The notes: generated from the sequence alone by a model not told the origin. A stretch of 29,550 bases of DNA from an uncultured Oscillospiraceae bacterium (GCA_900552285.1 URYV01000004.1:1-29550), one strand, 5' to 3'. Shown: positions 15,177 to 23,036, numbered from the stretch's first letter. Translations and numbers: made by a program.

Positions 15177-15948
15177 ATACTGTAACTGTTCTAATGCTCT
15201 TTATGGCGTTTTTTTCAAGGCGGCTGACCTGCGCTTGGGAAATTCCGATTTGTTTTGCCACCTCGACCTGCGTTTTACCCTTAAGGAATCTTAAATAAAG
15301 AATTTGCTTTTCCCTTTTGCCCAGTTTTTGCATTGCGTCTCTGAGCATTATTCCTTCAAGCCAGCTTTTGTCGTCGTTTTTATCCCCTATCTGATCCTCA
15401 ACATAAATTGTGTCTCCCCCGTCGGAAAAAACAGGCTCGCTTAATGAAAGCGGGTCGACAATGCTCTCAAGCGCGATTACGATTTCCTCTTTCGGCAGTT
15501 TCATCTCGGCGGCTATTTCCTCAATTTTCGGCTCGCGTTGAAGTTTCATCTGAAGCTTTTCCTTAACGCGCATTGCATGATAGGCGGTATCCCTTATCGA
15601 GCGTGATACTCTAAGCTGGCCGTTGTCGCGAAGAAAGCGCCGCAGCTCTCCCAAAATCATGGGTACGGCATAGGTGGAAAATTTCACGTCGATGTCAAGA
15701 TTAAAACGGTCGATTGCCTTGATAAGGCCGATGCACCCAACCTGAAACAGATCGTCGGGATTTTCCCCGCGGGAGGAAAATTTCTGTACTGCGCTGAGCA
15801 CAAGCCGCAAATTGCATTTTATAAGCTTGTCCCGCGCGGCAGAGTCTCCATTATGCGCCTTCTTTAAAAGCTCGATTTTCTCACTTTCCTTAAGCACCGT
15901 GAGCTTGGATGTGTCGACCCCGCAAATTTCCACCCTGCTGTATTGCAT
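15175..15948 (-). CDS. sigG: RNA polymerase sporulation sigma factor SigG
   Basis: This 257-residue sigma-70 family factor directs late forespore transcription. The diagnostic N-terminus RVEICGVDTSKL, a sigma-G hallmark that binds anti-sigma factors such as CsfB in Bacillus, is intact. Region 2 (NLRLVLSAVQKFSSRGENPDDLFQVGCIGLIKAIDRF and KFSTYAVPMILGELRRFLRD) and region 4.2 (KTQVEVAKQIGISQAQVSRLEK) are complete. I start at the ATG at 15948 because it gives the canonical N-terminus and has AAAGGCGGT upstream; a longer in-frame extension is not supported. Unlike the common spoIIGA-sigE-sigG order, it is separated from sigE by a divergent surface-protein cluster. No sigma-F/sigma-G promoter could be assigned with confidence upstream. 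Confidence 0.95.
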   Translation of the reverse strand: MQYSRVEICGVDTSKLTVLKESEKIELLKKAHNGDSAARDKLIKCNLRLVLSAVQKFSSRGENPDDLFQVGCIGLIKAIDRFNLDIDVKFSTYAVPMILGELRRFLRDNGQLRVSRSIRDTAYHAMRVKEKLQMKLQREPKIEEIAAEMKLPKEEIVIALESIVDPLSLSEPVFSDGGDTIYVEDQIGDKNDDKSWLEGIMLRDAMQKLGKREKQILYLRFLKGKTQVEVAKQIGISQAQVSRLEKNAIKSIRTVTV

Positions 15949-16055
15949 AATATTACCGCCTTTTTTGTTGTCGGTAATATTATTGTCAGAAGTGAAAAAA
16001 AGATACATTCGGATTTTTATTTTAAAACATATAAAATCCATAATTTATGCAATTT

Positions 16056-16093
16056 AACCATTTAATGGTTTCAGTTTGACTCTGATTGTCAAA
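16056..16093. promoter_or_regulatory. Two adjacent inverted repeats between sigG and the surface-protein cluster
   Basis: AACCATT-T-AATGGTT (16056-16070) and TTTGAC-N7-GTCAAA (16075-16093) lie in the 239-base divergent region, upstream of the rightward promoter. The second has the form of a dimeric repressor or activator site. No regulator is identified. Confidence 0.4.
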
Positions 16094-16126
16094 TTATACA
16101 AAACACAAATACTTTTAAAAAAAGCA

Positions 16127-16155
16127 TTGATTTATACTGTAAAAAGTAGTATAAT
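16127..16155 (+). promoter_or_regulatory. Sigma-A promoter of the SipW/TasA-like cluster
   Basis: TTGATT (16127-16132), 17-base spacer, perfect TATAAT (16150-16155), 32 bases before the TTG start. It is a housekeeping-type promoter rather than a sporulation one. Confidence 0.7.
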
Positions 16156-16187
16156 TTGATGGTAAAAAACAAGCGGGGGTGTGCCTT

Positions 16188-16961
16188 TTGAGTGATGTAG
16201 GCAAAAAAACATCTGTAATGAAAATTGTTATTATCGCTCTTTCCGTTTTGCTTGCGGTGAGCATTGCGGCGCTCGGAATCGTTATCGTGAAAAGCAACAA
16301 ACGTTCCGAAGTGTCCGTTTCGGGAGAAAATATAATCACCGACAAGGAGGAAACCACGGGAACATCAAAAAACATTCCCATGATGATTGACGCGTTTCCC
16401 GCAATCTTTGCTGCAAAAAGCGTCCCCGGAAACAGAACGGTCATTTCCTTCAGCACCGAAAACACCGAGGAAACTCTTCCCTTCTCGGTTGCAAATATGT
16501 TCCCCGGCGATTCGGAAAACAAGGAATTCAACGTTGAAGTTTCCCACAAGGACAGCGTGACACTTCATTTTCATGCTGACGTGCGCGAAGGGTATGAAAA
16601 GCTTGCCGAGGTTATGATGGTCAAAATAAGCGAGCTTTCCTCCGGCGAGACCCTTTATGACGGCCTGATGAAGGATATGCCCTCATCGGTTGACAGAGTA
16701 CTTTCGGGCGCCGAAAAAACCGATGGGCTTGTATACAGCATAACGGCATACCTTAACACCTCCGTCAACAATGATTATATGAACAAAGAGCTTGTTGCCG
16801 ATTTCAGATGGTGGATTGAAGAGGATGATGTTAAAAATCTTGACACTCCGCCAAAAACCTTTGATGTATTTACCGTCGGAATTCCGGCGGCGCTCATCGT
16901 TGCTTCGGTTGTTGTGTTTATTGTTATGAAAAAGCGCAGGAGGGATACCGAAAATGTCTGA
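16188..16961 (+). CDS. TasA/camelysin-like surface protein with C-terminal membrane anchor
   Basis: This 257-residue protein has an N-terminal signal/anchor segment (about 11-35), an extracellular domain and a C-terminal membrane segment (about 227-247) ending in KKRRRDTENV. No LPxTG sortase motif is seen, so the anchor is the membrane itself. The domain has the TasA/camelysin pattern: FPGD at 105-108 followed by KEFNVEV, EKLAEVMMVKI, LYDGLMKDM, and a late ITAYLN strand. I choose the TTG at 16188: GGGGGT lies seven bases upstream and the resulting MSD start resembles those of the other cluster members. It overlaps the next gene by 8 bases. A role as base or anchor of a surface fibre is inference. 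I know of no named family for the full protein. Confidence 0.7.
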   Translation: MSDVGKKTSVMKIVIIALSVLLAVSIAALGIVIVKSNKRSEVSVSGENIITDKEETTGTSKNIPMMIDAFPAIFAAKSVPGNRTVISFSTENTEETLPFSVANMFPGDSENKEFNVEVSHKDSVTLHFHADVREGYEKLAEVMMVKISELSSGETLYDGLMKDMPSSVDRVLSGAEKTDGLVYSITAYLNTSVNNDYMNKELVADFRWWIEEDDVKNLDTPPKTFDVFTVGIPAALIVASVVVFIVMKKRRRDTENV

Positions 16962-17499
16962 AAAGTCAATTCAGAAAAAAATCAAAGCGCAGATCATTAC
17001 AATAATTGTTCTTTTGCTTTGCCTTATAATTACCACCTTTGCGCTTGTCTACTCCACCCTGACTCTTGAGGACAACTATTTCAAAACCGGTCTTGTGGAC
17101 ATAAATTTAAACGACGGAAAACCCGTTATTTCGGAACATGAATTTTTGTTTGAACCGGGTATGACAGTCAAAAAGGATTTCTTTATCGAAAATAACAGTA
17201 CCTGGTCGGTTTATTACAAGCTTTATTTTGACCATGTTGACGGCGGTCTTGCCGATGTGCTTGAAATAACCGTCAAGGACGGAGACGACACCTTATACAG
17301 CGGAACCGCCGCTTCCCTTTCGAGAGAAAAATCCGCCGTTTGCGACGACGTTCTGTCGGTAAGCCAAAAGAAAAGTCTTTCGATTTATTTCCATTATCCC
17401 GAAGGTGCCGGAAACAAAACTCAGGACCAGACACTGACCTTTGATTTCTGCGCCGACGGTGTACAAACAAAAAACAATCCGCAAAAATCTTTTTCTTAA
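16954..17499 (+). CDS. TasA/camelysin-like secreted protein
   Basis: This 181-residue protein has a cytoplasmic, lysine-rich N-terminus and a hydrophobic segment (about 13-33) followed by LVYSTLTLEDNYFKTG, where a SipW-type peptidase could cut. The exported part shows the TasA/camelysin layout: VDINLNDG, FEPGMTVKKDFFIENNS, YYKLYFDHVDGGLADVLEITV, LYSGTAASL and a final FDFCADGVQ strand. The ATG at 16954 has AGGAGGG eight bases upstream and overlaps the end of the previous gene. The sipW gene follows 26 bases later. It is probably a subunit of the same surface structure. The sequence is too divergent to say which Bacillus protein (TasA, TapA, CalY) it corresponds to. Confidence 0.72.
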   Translation: MSEKSIQKKIKAQIITIIVLLLCLIITTFALVYSTLTLEDNYFKTGLVDINLNDGKPVISEHEFLFEPGMTVKKDFFIENNSTWSVYYKLYFDHVDGGLADVLEITVKDGDDTLYSGTAASLSREKSAVCDDVLSVSQKKSLSIYFHYPEGAGNKTQDQTLTFDFCADGVQTKNNPQKSFS

Positions 17500-17525
17500 C
17501 ATATTTATTTTAGGAGAGAAAATAA

Positions 17526-18260
17526 ATGAAAAAGGCTTTGAACATTGTAAAAAACATACTTGTGTGGCTCGTTGTTGTCTTTGCGGTGCTTATGATGGTG
17601 TTTACCGTTGTGTCGGTGAATACATTCGACCGCTCCGATAGAAGTCTTTTTGGATATAAGGCGTTTATTGTCCTGTCCGACTCCATGAAAGCCACCGATT
17701 TTGACGCCGGCGACCTTGTTCTTGTCAAAGCGGTTGACCCCGCAACGCTTGAGGAGGGCGACATTATCGCATACACCTCACAAAACACCTCCAACTTCGG
17801 CGAGACGGTGACCCATAAAATCCGCACTTTAACGGTCGACGAAAACGGCAATCCCGGATTTATCACCTACGGTACTACCACCGATACCGACGATGAAACC
17901 ATTGTAACCTATGATTTTGTTATCGGAAAATATCAGACAAAATTAAAGGGTGTCGGTTCCTTCTTCCAATTCCTCAAAACAACGCCCGGATACATCTGCT
18001 GCATTTTTGTTCCATTTGCTCTTCTTATACTTGTTCAGGGCATAAACTGTATCAGACTGTTCAAGCGTTATAAGAGCGAGCAATATTCCGAAATTGAGGC
18101 CGAGCGCCAAAAGCTTGAGCAGGAACGCGCCGAATCTCAGAAAATGATGAGCGAGCTTTTGGAGCTAAAAAAACAGCTGCAGGACAGCGACGCTCAACCC
18201 TCCGAAACAGACGGCGCCGCAGTTTCCGCCGACGACAACTCATCCGACCAAAGCAAATAA
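17526..18260 (+). CDS. sipW: Signal peptidase I, SipW (ER/archaeal) type
   Basis: This 244-residue membrane serine protease removes signal peptides of a limited set of exported proteins. Its catalytic serine is S53 in VLSDSMKAT. The general base is histidine (H97 in ETVTHKIRT) rather than lysine, the mark of the SipW/ER type. The acid-rich TTTDTDDE loop and VIGKYQTKLKGVG follow. Membrane segments cover about 10-31 and 155-175. After the second lies an unusual cytoplasmic tail of about 65 residues with a Glu/Gln/Lys-rich coiled coil (about 182-220) and an acidic Ser-rich end. AGGAGAG precedes the ATG. It is embedded among three candidate substrates, as in the Bacillus tapA-sipW-tasA operon. 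Confidence 0.9.
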   Translation: MKKALNIVKNILVWLVVVFAVLMMVFTVVSVNTFDRSDRSLFGYKAFIVLSDSMKATDFDAGDLVLVKAVDPATLEEGDIIAYTSQNTSNFGETVTHKIRTLTVDENGNPGFITYGTTTDTDDETIVTYDFVIGKYQTKLKGVGSFFQFLKTTPGYICCIFVPFALLILVQGINCIRLFKRYKSEQYSEIEAERQKLEQERAESQKMMSELLELKKQLQDSDAQPSETDGAAVSADDNSSDQSK

Positions 18261-18297
18261 TTTTCCTGTTTTAAAACACGAAAGGAGTCGAGCTTAA

Positions 18298-18870
18298 GTG
18301 TCCGACAAAGGTTTTGTTGAAAAACTTTTATATGTCCCGAAGCATGCCGAACCGGAGAAACCGGATAAAATCATGGCTATGATTATGCCTTCGATAATCG
18401 GTATCGTGCTTTGTCTTGCCTGTCTTTTCGGATTGACATGGGCGTGGTTTACCACCGCCGCCACAAGCAAAACAAGCGCCGTGGCTTTTTCTAAGTTCGA
18501 TTATACCGTCTCTGTTGCCAAAGTGACGACGGATGAAAACAATGTTAAACAGGAAACCGCCGTTGCCTGCACCTCAACAAGTGAGGAAACCGAAAAAGGA
18601 ATTTTTAAATTTTATTTTGAGGCTGACACCGACTATACAATAACCTTTGCCGTCACCGAAAGCAACACGGCCAACGGATATTACACCCTTGAAAAGGACG
18701 GCACAAAGTATTATGTCGGTCCCGTAACCACCGAAAACATCGCCTCCTCCCCCTTTGTCAGAAGTATTCGGCCCGGTCAAAGCGGTGAATACATTTTGAC
18801 CGCGCAATGGGGCTCTCATGCGGGAGGGTATAATTTACCCGAAGTGACCGCGCTTTATGCCGTAAATTAA
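18298..18870 (+). CDS. TasA/camelysin-like secreted protein with SipW-type signal segment
   Basis: This 190-residue protein has a cytoplasmic N-terminus of about 28 residues, a membrane/signal segment (about 29-47) and then LTWAWFTTAATSKT, which resembles the A-Y/W-F-T/S pattern at the end of SipW-dependent signal peptides. The mature part is beta-rich: FSKFDYTVSVAKV, FKFYFEADTDYTITFAV and SIRPGQSGEYILTAQW. I use the GTG at 18298, with AAAGGAG 10 bases upstream; it gives the MSD start seen in the cluster's first gene. It is the last gene before a terminator, 37 bases after sipW, and its message could be the most abundant fibre subunit; that is speculation. Confidence 0.72.
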   Translation: MSDKGFVEKLLYVPKHAEPEKPDKIMAMIMPSIIGIVLCLACLFGLTWAWFTTAATSKTSAVAFSKFDYTVSVAKVTTDENNVKQETAVACTSTSEETEKGIFKFYFEADTDYTITFAVTESNTANGYYTLEKDGTKYYVGPVTTENIASSPFVRSIRPGQSGEYILTAQWGSHAGGYNLPEVTALYAVN

Positions 18871-18893
18871 AATTTAAATTAAGCATACTAAAA

Positions 18894-18922
18894 AAAGCCT
18901 TTGAGTTTTTCTCAAAGGCTTT
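18894..18922. terminator. Bidirectional terminator between the surface cluster and sigE
   Basis: AAAGCCTTTGAG (18894-18905), loop TTTTT, CTCAAAGGCTTT (18911-18922), a perfect 12-base stem flanked by A-rich and T-rich sequence. Its end overlaps the sigE stop codon. Confidence 0.85.
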
Positions 18923-19625
18923 AAATATTTTGCAGCTCCTTTTTCAGCATGGAAATTATTTTTTTCTCAAGCCGTGAAATGTAGGATTGAGATATGTTCA
19001 TGCTGTCAGCCACCTGTTTTTGCGTGTGCTCCCTTTGCCCGTCGAGGCCGAACCGCATATACATTATTTCTCTGTCGCGCTTCGGCAGTTTATCGAGAAC
19101 AATGCGCAGCATCCTGCATTCGTCGTCCCTTTCGACGTTCATTCCCACCATATCCGGGTCGGAACCGAGCACGTCGGAAAGCAGCAGCTCGTTGCCGTCC
19201 CAATCGGTATTCAACGGCTCGTCAAGAGAAAGCTCGCCCTTAAGCTGTGAATTCTTTCGTATGAACATAAGAATTTCGTTTTCAATGCACCTTGAGGCAT
19301 ATGTTGCAAGCTTTATGTTTTTTTCGGGTGAATAGGTCTTTACCGCCTTAATAAGTCCGATTGTTCCGATAGAAATTAAGTCCTCGATTCCTGCACCGGC
19401 AACGTCAAATTTTCTTGCGATATATACGACAAGGCGCAGATTGTGAGTTATAAGCTCTTCCCTGACGCCTTCATCTCCGTCCTTAAGCTTTTCCATAAGA
19501 CTCGCTTCCTCCTCCTTTGAAAGCGGCGGAGGAAGGGTTGACGAACCGAATATGTAATCTATTCTGTTCGGTTGAAAAAGTTTAAGCTTAATTTTTAATA
19601 TCAGCCGTTTCAGTTTGTTTTTCAT
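18921..19625 (-). CDS. sigE: RNA polymerase sporulation sigma factor SigE (pro-form)
   Basis: This 234-residue sigma factor runs early mother-cell transcription after cleavage by SpoIIGA. The basic, amphipathic pro-sequence covers about residues 1-23 (KNKLKRLILKIKLKLF), followed by IDYIFGSSTLPPPLSKEEE, which aligns with the Bacillus processing region. Region 2 (NLRLVVYIARKFDVAGAGIEDLISIGTIGLIKAV, KLATYASRCIENEILM), the sigma-E block LDEPLNTDWDGNELLLSDVLG and region 4.2 (TQKQVADSMNISQSYISRLEK) are all present. The ATG at 19625 has AAAGGAT nine bases upstream and lies 38 bases inside the end of spoIIGA, so the two are translationally coupled. The usual downstream neighbour sigG is displaced by 3 kb. 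Confidence 0.97.
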   Translation of the reverse strand: MKNKLKRLILKIKLKLFQPNRIDYIFGSSTLPPPLSKEEEASLMEKLKDGDEGVREELITHNLRLVVYIARKFDVAGAGIEDLISIGTIGLIKAVKTYSPEKNIKLATYASRCIENEILMFIRKNSQLKGELSLDEPLNTDWDGNELLLSDVLGSDPDMVGMNVERDDECRMLRIVLDKLPKRDREIMYMRFGLDGQREHTQKQVADSMNISQSYISRLEKKIISMLKKELQNI

Positions 19626-20469
19626 GTTGCTTTATCCTTTCAATCACATTTTTTCCGAATATAACGCTGTAATCCCCTGCCAAATCGTCGCTTACGGCAA
19701 GCAGACAATCATCTGACGAGCCGCAAAATTTTTTTGACTTTACTGTTATGCCGTCCGGAACAAAGGCCGGCAAAATTCCCTTTCCGCCTACCACGCTGTA
19801 GGGTATGTAGCGAAATCCATTCAAATTTTGGGCTGTGCAGTTTAAGCTGTCGGTAAAAACCGAAAGCTCCTTTGCCGCATTGCCGCTTATTATAATTACC
19901 GGGCGCTGTGAAAACGAATCGTAGAGCAGATTTCCCGTGTCAAGAAAGCCCTTAAAATCCTTGGTTGCTCCATTGTGATTTATAATCACATCATATTCGC
20001 ACGTCTCCAAATCGTTTTTTACAAAGTGCTTTTTCAAAATCCATAAAATCACATAGCAAATTGCCGCTGTCGATACAAGTACAATAGGTGAAATATCAAA
20101 ATAAACCACATCGTTTTTTATAATCATTTTTGACGGCTTAAAAGCTGTCCAAATTCCAAAGCATATCCCCGCATAAGCAAATGAAACAGAAAAAAAACCG
20201 CCCACAATCCCCACAAATCTTCTGAGATTTCCGAATCCGAAGGCTGCTAACACCACCGTAGATGAAACGGCCAATCTCAGCGCAATTGAAAACACTACCC
20301 CTAATTCGGGAAGAAAAATTGCAAGTGAGCAAAGCGACGCAGCAATGTCGGATATAATCATTCTTATGGGTTTTATTTTTTCCTTGCAAATTTTTTCGGT
20401 GGCCGAAAGAATGAAAAAATTTACTATCATATTGACAAACACAAGCAAATCCACATAGATGATTTTCAT
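19588..20469 (-). CDS. spoIIGA: Sporulation sigma-E processing peptidase SpoIIGA
   Basis: This 293-residue membrane aspartic protease cleaves pro-sigma-E at the asymmetric septum when signalled by SpoIIR. The N-terminal half has about five membrane segments (within residues 1-147). The C-terminal half is the cytoplasmic protease domain with the active-site motif GFLDTGN, D177, which functions as a dimer. Later conserved stretches are PVIIISG, RYIPYSVVGGKGILPAF and YSVIFGKNVIE. The ATG at 20469 has AGAGGGGAG upstream. It overlaps sigE by 38 bases. A compact promoter with Spo0A-like boxes overlaps the terminator of the preceding penicillin-binding protein gene. Confidence 0.95.
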   Translation of the reverse strand: MKIIYVDLLVFVNMIVNFFILSATEKICKEKIKPIRMIISDIAASLCSLAIFLPELGVVFSIALRLAVSSTVVLAAFGFGNLRRFVGIVGGFFSVSFAYAGICFGIWTAFKPSKMIIKNDVVYFDISPIVLVSTAAICYVILWILKKHFVKNDLETCEYDVIINHNGATKDFKGFLDTGNLLYDSFSQRPVIIISGNAAKELSVFTDSLNCTAQNLNGFRYIPYSVVGGKGILPAFVPDGITVKSKKFCGSSDDCLLAVSDDLAGDYSVIFGKNVIERIKQHEKQTETADIKN

Positions 20470-20487
20470 TGCCGCTCCCCTCTTTAC

Positions 20488-20541
20488 AAAAAAATTATAC
20501 CCCCGCGGCTCGGCTTTTTCGGTCGAACCGCAGGGGTATAA
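20488..20541 (-). terminator. Terminator of the penicillin-binding protein gene
   Basis: On the minus strand, an imperfect 18-base stem (arms 20524-20541 and 20495-20512) is followed by seven T residues (20488-20494). It lies between the pbp stop and spoIIGA and also contains the likely spoIIGA -10 box. Confidence 0.85.
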
Positions 20542-20560
20542 ATTATATTTATGTGTCGAT
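20494..20560 (-). promoter_or_regulatory. Putative Spo0A-controlled spoIIG promoter
   Basis: On the minus strand, TATAAT (20494-20499) lies 21 bases after TTCGACC (20521-20527), a six-of-seven match to the 0A box TTCGACA. A second near match, ATCGACA (20554-20560), lies 33 bases further upstream. The Bacillus spoIIG promoter likewise has an over-long spacer (22 bases) with 0A boxes at the -35 region. Initiation would fall about 18 bases before the spoIIGA start, leaving just the ribosome binding site. Confidence 0.55.
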
Positions 20561-20561
20561 A

Positions 20562-23036
20562 TTATTGGCTTGAGGCCTCATCGGCGTCAACCCATTCATA
20601 CTCGCTTTCTTTATAAGCGTCAAATGCGGGTTTGCTTATTGGCTCAATGTCAACATATTGACCGCCCTTGGGCTCGGGCATTGAGCTGCTGTCGCGAAGG
20701 GTGCTGCCATGCTCGCAAACAGGCGTGTAATCATCCTTAAAATAGCCCATGGATGTGGAACCGCAGGCCGTTGTGGCGGCGCTTCCCGTTGAGGTGCAGT
20801 AGGCGCGATAGCTCACGGTATCCGAAACGCGGAAGTCGCAAAGGGACTTGCCCTTGAGAATTTTTTCCATGGTTGTTCTCCAAATTACGGGAGAAGGATT
20901 ATATCCGTCGCGGACGTTTTGCGAAATGTCATAACCGCACCAAACGCCGCTGACATAATAGGGCGAGCCGCCCACAAACCAAAAGTCGTGGTTGTTATCA
21001 GTCGTACCGGTCTTGCCGTAGAGCGGCCAATCGCCGATTTGGGCTCTTGTTCCGGTACCGTCCTCAACAACGGTTTGGAGAATTTTATTCATGATCGTGG
21101 AGGTATCGGAGCTGATAACCTGCGAGCCCTGCTCATCCTGCTCAAGAACGACATTTCCGAAGGTATCGTAAACGACGGTATAGGTCGTGGGAGCATAATA
21201 CACACCGCCGTTGCCGAAGGTGGCAAAAGCAGCCGTCATTTCGGTGACCGAAATTCCGTTGACCGTTCCGCCCAGAGCCATTGAAGAATAGGTCTTATCG
21301 GTATGAATACCGCCGTTTTCATCCTCATAGCTGTCCACAAGGGTGGAAATTCCGAAACGTCTTGTCAAAAAGTCGAAACAGGTGTCGACGCCGAGCTTGT
21401 CGGCCATACGGACGGCCGTCGCATTGTAAGAATTCTGAACGGCGTACTGAACAGTTACATAAGAACCGGTTCCGCTCTTTTCGGGATAATAGGAATTACC
21501 GATTTGAAGGTGGAAATCGTATAATTTTGAAGAATAGGTGATTATATTGTTTTCTATTCCCGGAGCATAAACCGAAAGGGGCTTTATACTCGAACCGGGC
21601 TGACGGGTCGTTCCGTAGGCACGGTTGAGCGAGCGGTTTTCGGTCTTTTCCCCTCTTCCGCCCACAATTCCAACAATGTGACCGGTGTAATCCATAATGC
21701 ATTGAGCGGCTTGAGGACGTTCTCCGCTTCCGTTCATGGGGAAAAGCTCGTCATTTTGGAAGGACTTTTCAAGGCTTTCCTGAACCTGCTTATTCATGGT
21801 GGAGTAAACCTTAAGTCCGCCCGAATAAATCATGCTTTCGGCCTCGGAATAGGAATAGTCATACTTTTTCTGAAGGTCGCTTATGACATTTTCGATGACG
21901 GTATCGGTAAAATAGTTGTTGATTTTACTTTTGCTTGCGGGGTTGTCGGTATCGGTGGGAAGATCGCCCGCGCTGCTGGCCAAAACAAGGGTTTCGGACA
22001 TGGCCTGGTCATATTCAGCCTTGGTAATATATCCCGCGTTGAGCATTTCTTTAAGACAGATCTCGCGGCGTTCCTTGTTCTCTTCGGGACCGTCGATGGG
22101 ATTTTTAACATTAGGGGTCTGAATGGTGGCCGCAAGAGATGCACACTCAAGAAGGGTCAGGTCCTTTGCTTCCTTGTTAAAATAATACTTTGCGGCAGTT
22201 TCAATACCGTCGCAGCCGTTGCCGAAATGCACGGTATTTATATAACACTCGATAATGGTGGATTTTGTATATTTGCTTTCAAGGTTTCTTGCGCGGACAA
22301 TTTCTCTTATCTTACGGTCGGAGGTCTGCTCGTTATCTTTGGTAAGGTTTTTAACAAGCTGCTGGGTTATGGTTGAACCGCCCTGCCTGTCGCCGTAGAA
22401 ATCAAAGAACATATTCAAAAACGCACTAAATGTACGCTTCCAGTCAACGCCCTCGTGGTCGTAAAAACGTTTGTCCTCAATGGAAACAATGGCATTTTCA
22501 AGATACGGCGAAAAATCCTTGGCGTCGACCCAAATGCGGTTTTCGGTTCCGTGGAAGCTTGCCATTTCATAATATTGCTCGATGTCGGTATCGTATGCGT
22601 AAACAATACTTGTATACTGAAGCTCGAGATTATTAAGATCATAAGGAATGTCGCCGTCGATAAATGCGAAGACATAAATTCCGAATGCTCCGGTAACGAG
22701 ACAAACGGTTATTATGCAAATGAGGAAGAGAGACAAGAAAGTTCTCTTAATGCGCCCCATTTTCTTCTTCTTTTTCTTACGGCTCTTTGAGCTTTTGGCG
22801 CGCCCGACGGGAACATCTTCCCTCTTTTTGTCGGTTCCCGACGGACGACCGCTGTAAATTTCGTCGGTATCGTTAAAAGAACGGCCGCTGTCAATTTCGG
22901 AAGACGAAAAAATGTCGTTGTCCTGATTTTTAAGTATGGAATTTATACTCCACGGATCAGACGGATTGCCGGAAGAAGTGTTATCCGGAACACCGTTTTG
23001 TCCGCCGTATTTACCCTTTTCATTAAAGTCGCTCAC
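20562..23036 (-). CDS. Class A penicillin-binding protein (bifunctional transglycosylase/transpeptidase)
   Basis: This 824-residue peptidoglycan synthase is of the PBP1A/PonA type. In order: a low-complexity cytoplasmic N-terminus with a lysine cluster (about 1-95), one membrane anchor (about 98-125), a GT51 glycosyltransferase domain with catalytic glutamate E187 in SIEDKRFYDHEG, GGSTITQQLVKNL and KIREIVRARNLE, and a transpeptidase domain with SSIK (482-485), SYN (536-538) and KTGT (675-678). The last 100 residues form an acidic tail. The GTG at 23036 has TTGGAGG 11 bases upstream. A strong terminator follows, separating it from spoIIGA. It is read divergently from the BofC-like gene. Whether it has a sporulation role is not shown by the sequence. 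Confidence 0.95.
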   Translation of the reverse strand: MSDFNEKGKYGGQNGVPDNTSSGNPSDPWSINSILKNQDNDIFSSSEIDSGRSFNDTDEIYSGRPSGTDKKREDVPVGRAKSSKSRKKKKKKMGRIKRTFLSLFLICIITVCLVTGAFGIYVFAFIDGDIPYDLNNLELQYTSIVYAYDTDIEQYYEMASFHGTENRIWVDAKDFSPYLENAIVSIEDKRFYDHEGVDWKRTFSAFLNMFFDFYGDRQGGSTITQQLVKNLTKDNEQTSDRKIREIVRARNLESKYTKSTIIECYINTVHFGNGCDGIETAAKYYFNKEAKDLTLLECASLAATIQTPNVKNPIDGPEENKERREICLKEMLNAGYITKAEYDQAMSETLVLASSAGDLPTDTDNPASKSKINNYFTDTVIENVISDLQKKYDYSYSEAESMIYSGGLKVYSTMNKQVQESLEKSFQNDELFPMNGSGERPQAAQCIMDYTGHIVGIVGGRGEKTENRSLNRAYGTTRQPGSSIKPLSVYAPGIENNIITYSSKLYDFHLQIGNSYYPEKSGTGSYVTVQYAVQNSYNATAVRMADKLGVDTCFDFLTRRFGISTLVDSYEDENGGIHTDKTYSSMALGGTVNGISVTEMTAAFATFGNGGVYYAPTTYTVVYDTFGNVVLEQDEQGSQVISSDTSTIMNKILQTVVEDGTGTRAQIGDWPLYGKTGTTDNNHDFWFVGGSPYYVSGVWCGYDISQNVRDGYNPSPVIWRTTMEKILKGKSLCDFRVSDTVSYRAYCTSTGSAATTACGSTSMGYFKDDYTPVCEHGSTLRDSSSMPEPKGGQYVDIEPISKPAFDAYKESEYEWVDADEASSQ

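Noticed and set aside
16188..18870. Pilin or sortase-assembled pilus cluster
   Set aside because: No LPxTG motif, no sortase and no pilin prepeptidase; the peptidase has the Ser-His pattern of SipW.
21678..22376. Open frame of 232 codons opposite the penicillin-binding protein
   Set aside because: Hydrophobic look comes from the antisense of GT51 codons; no start signal.
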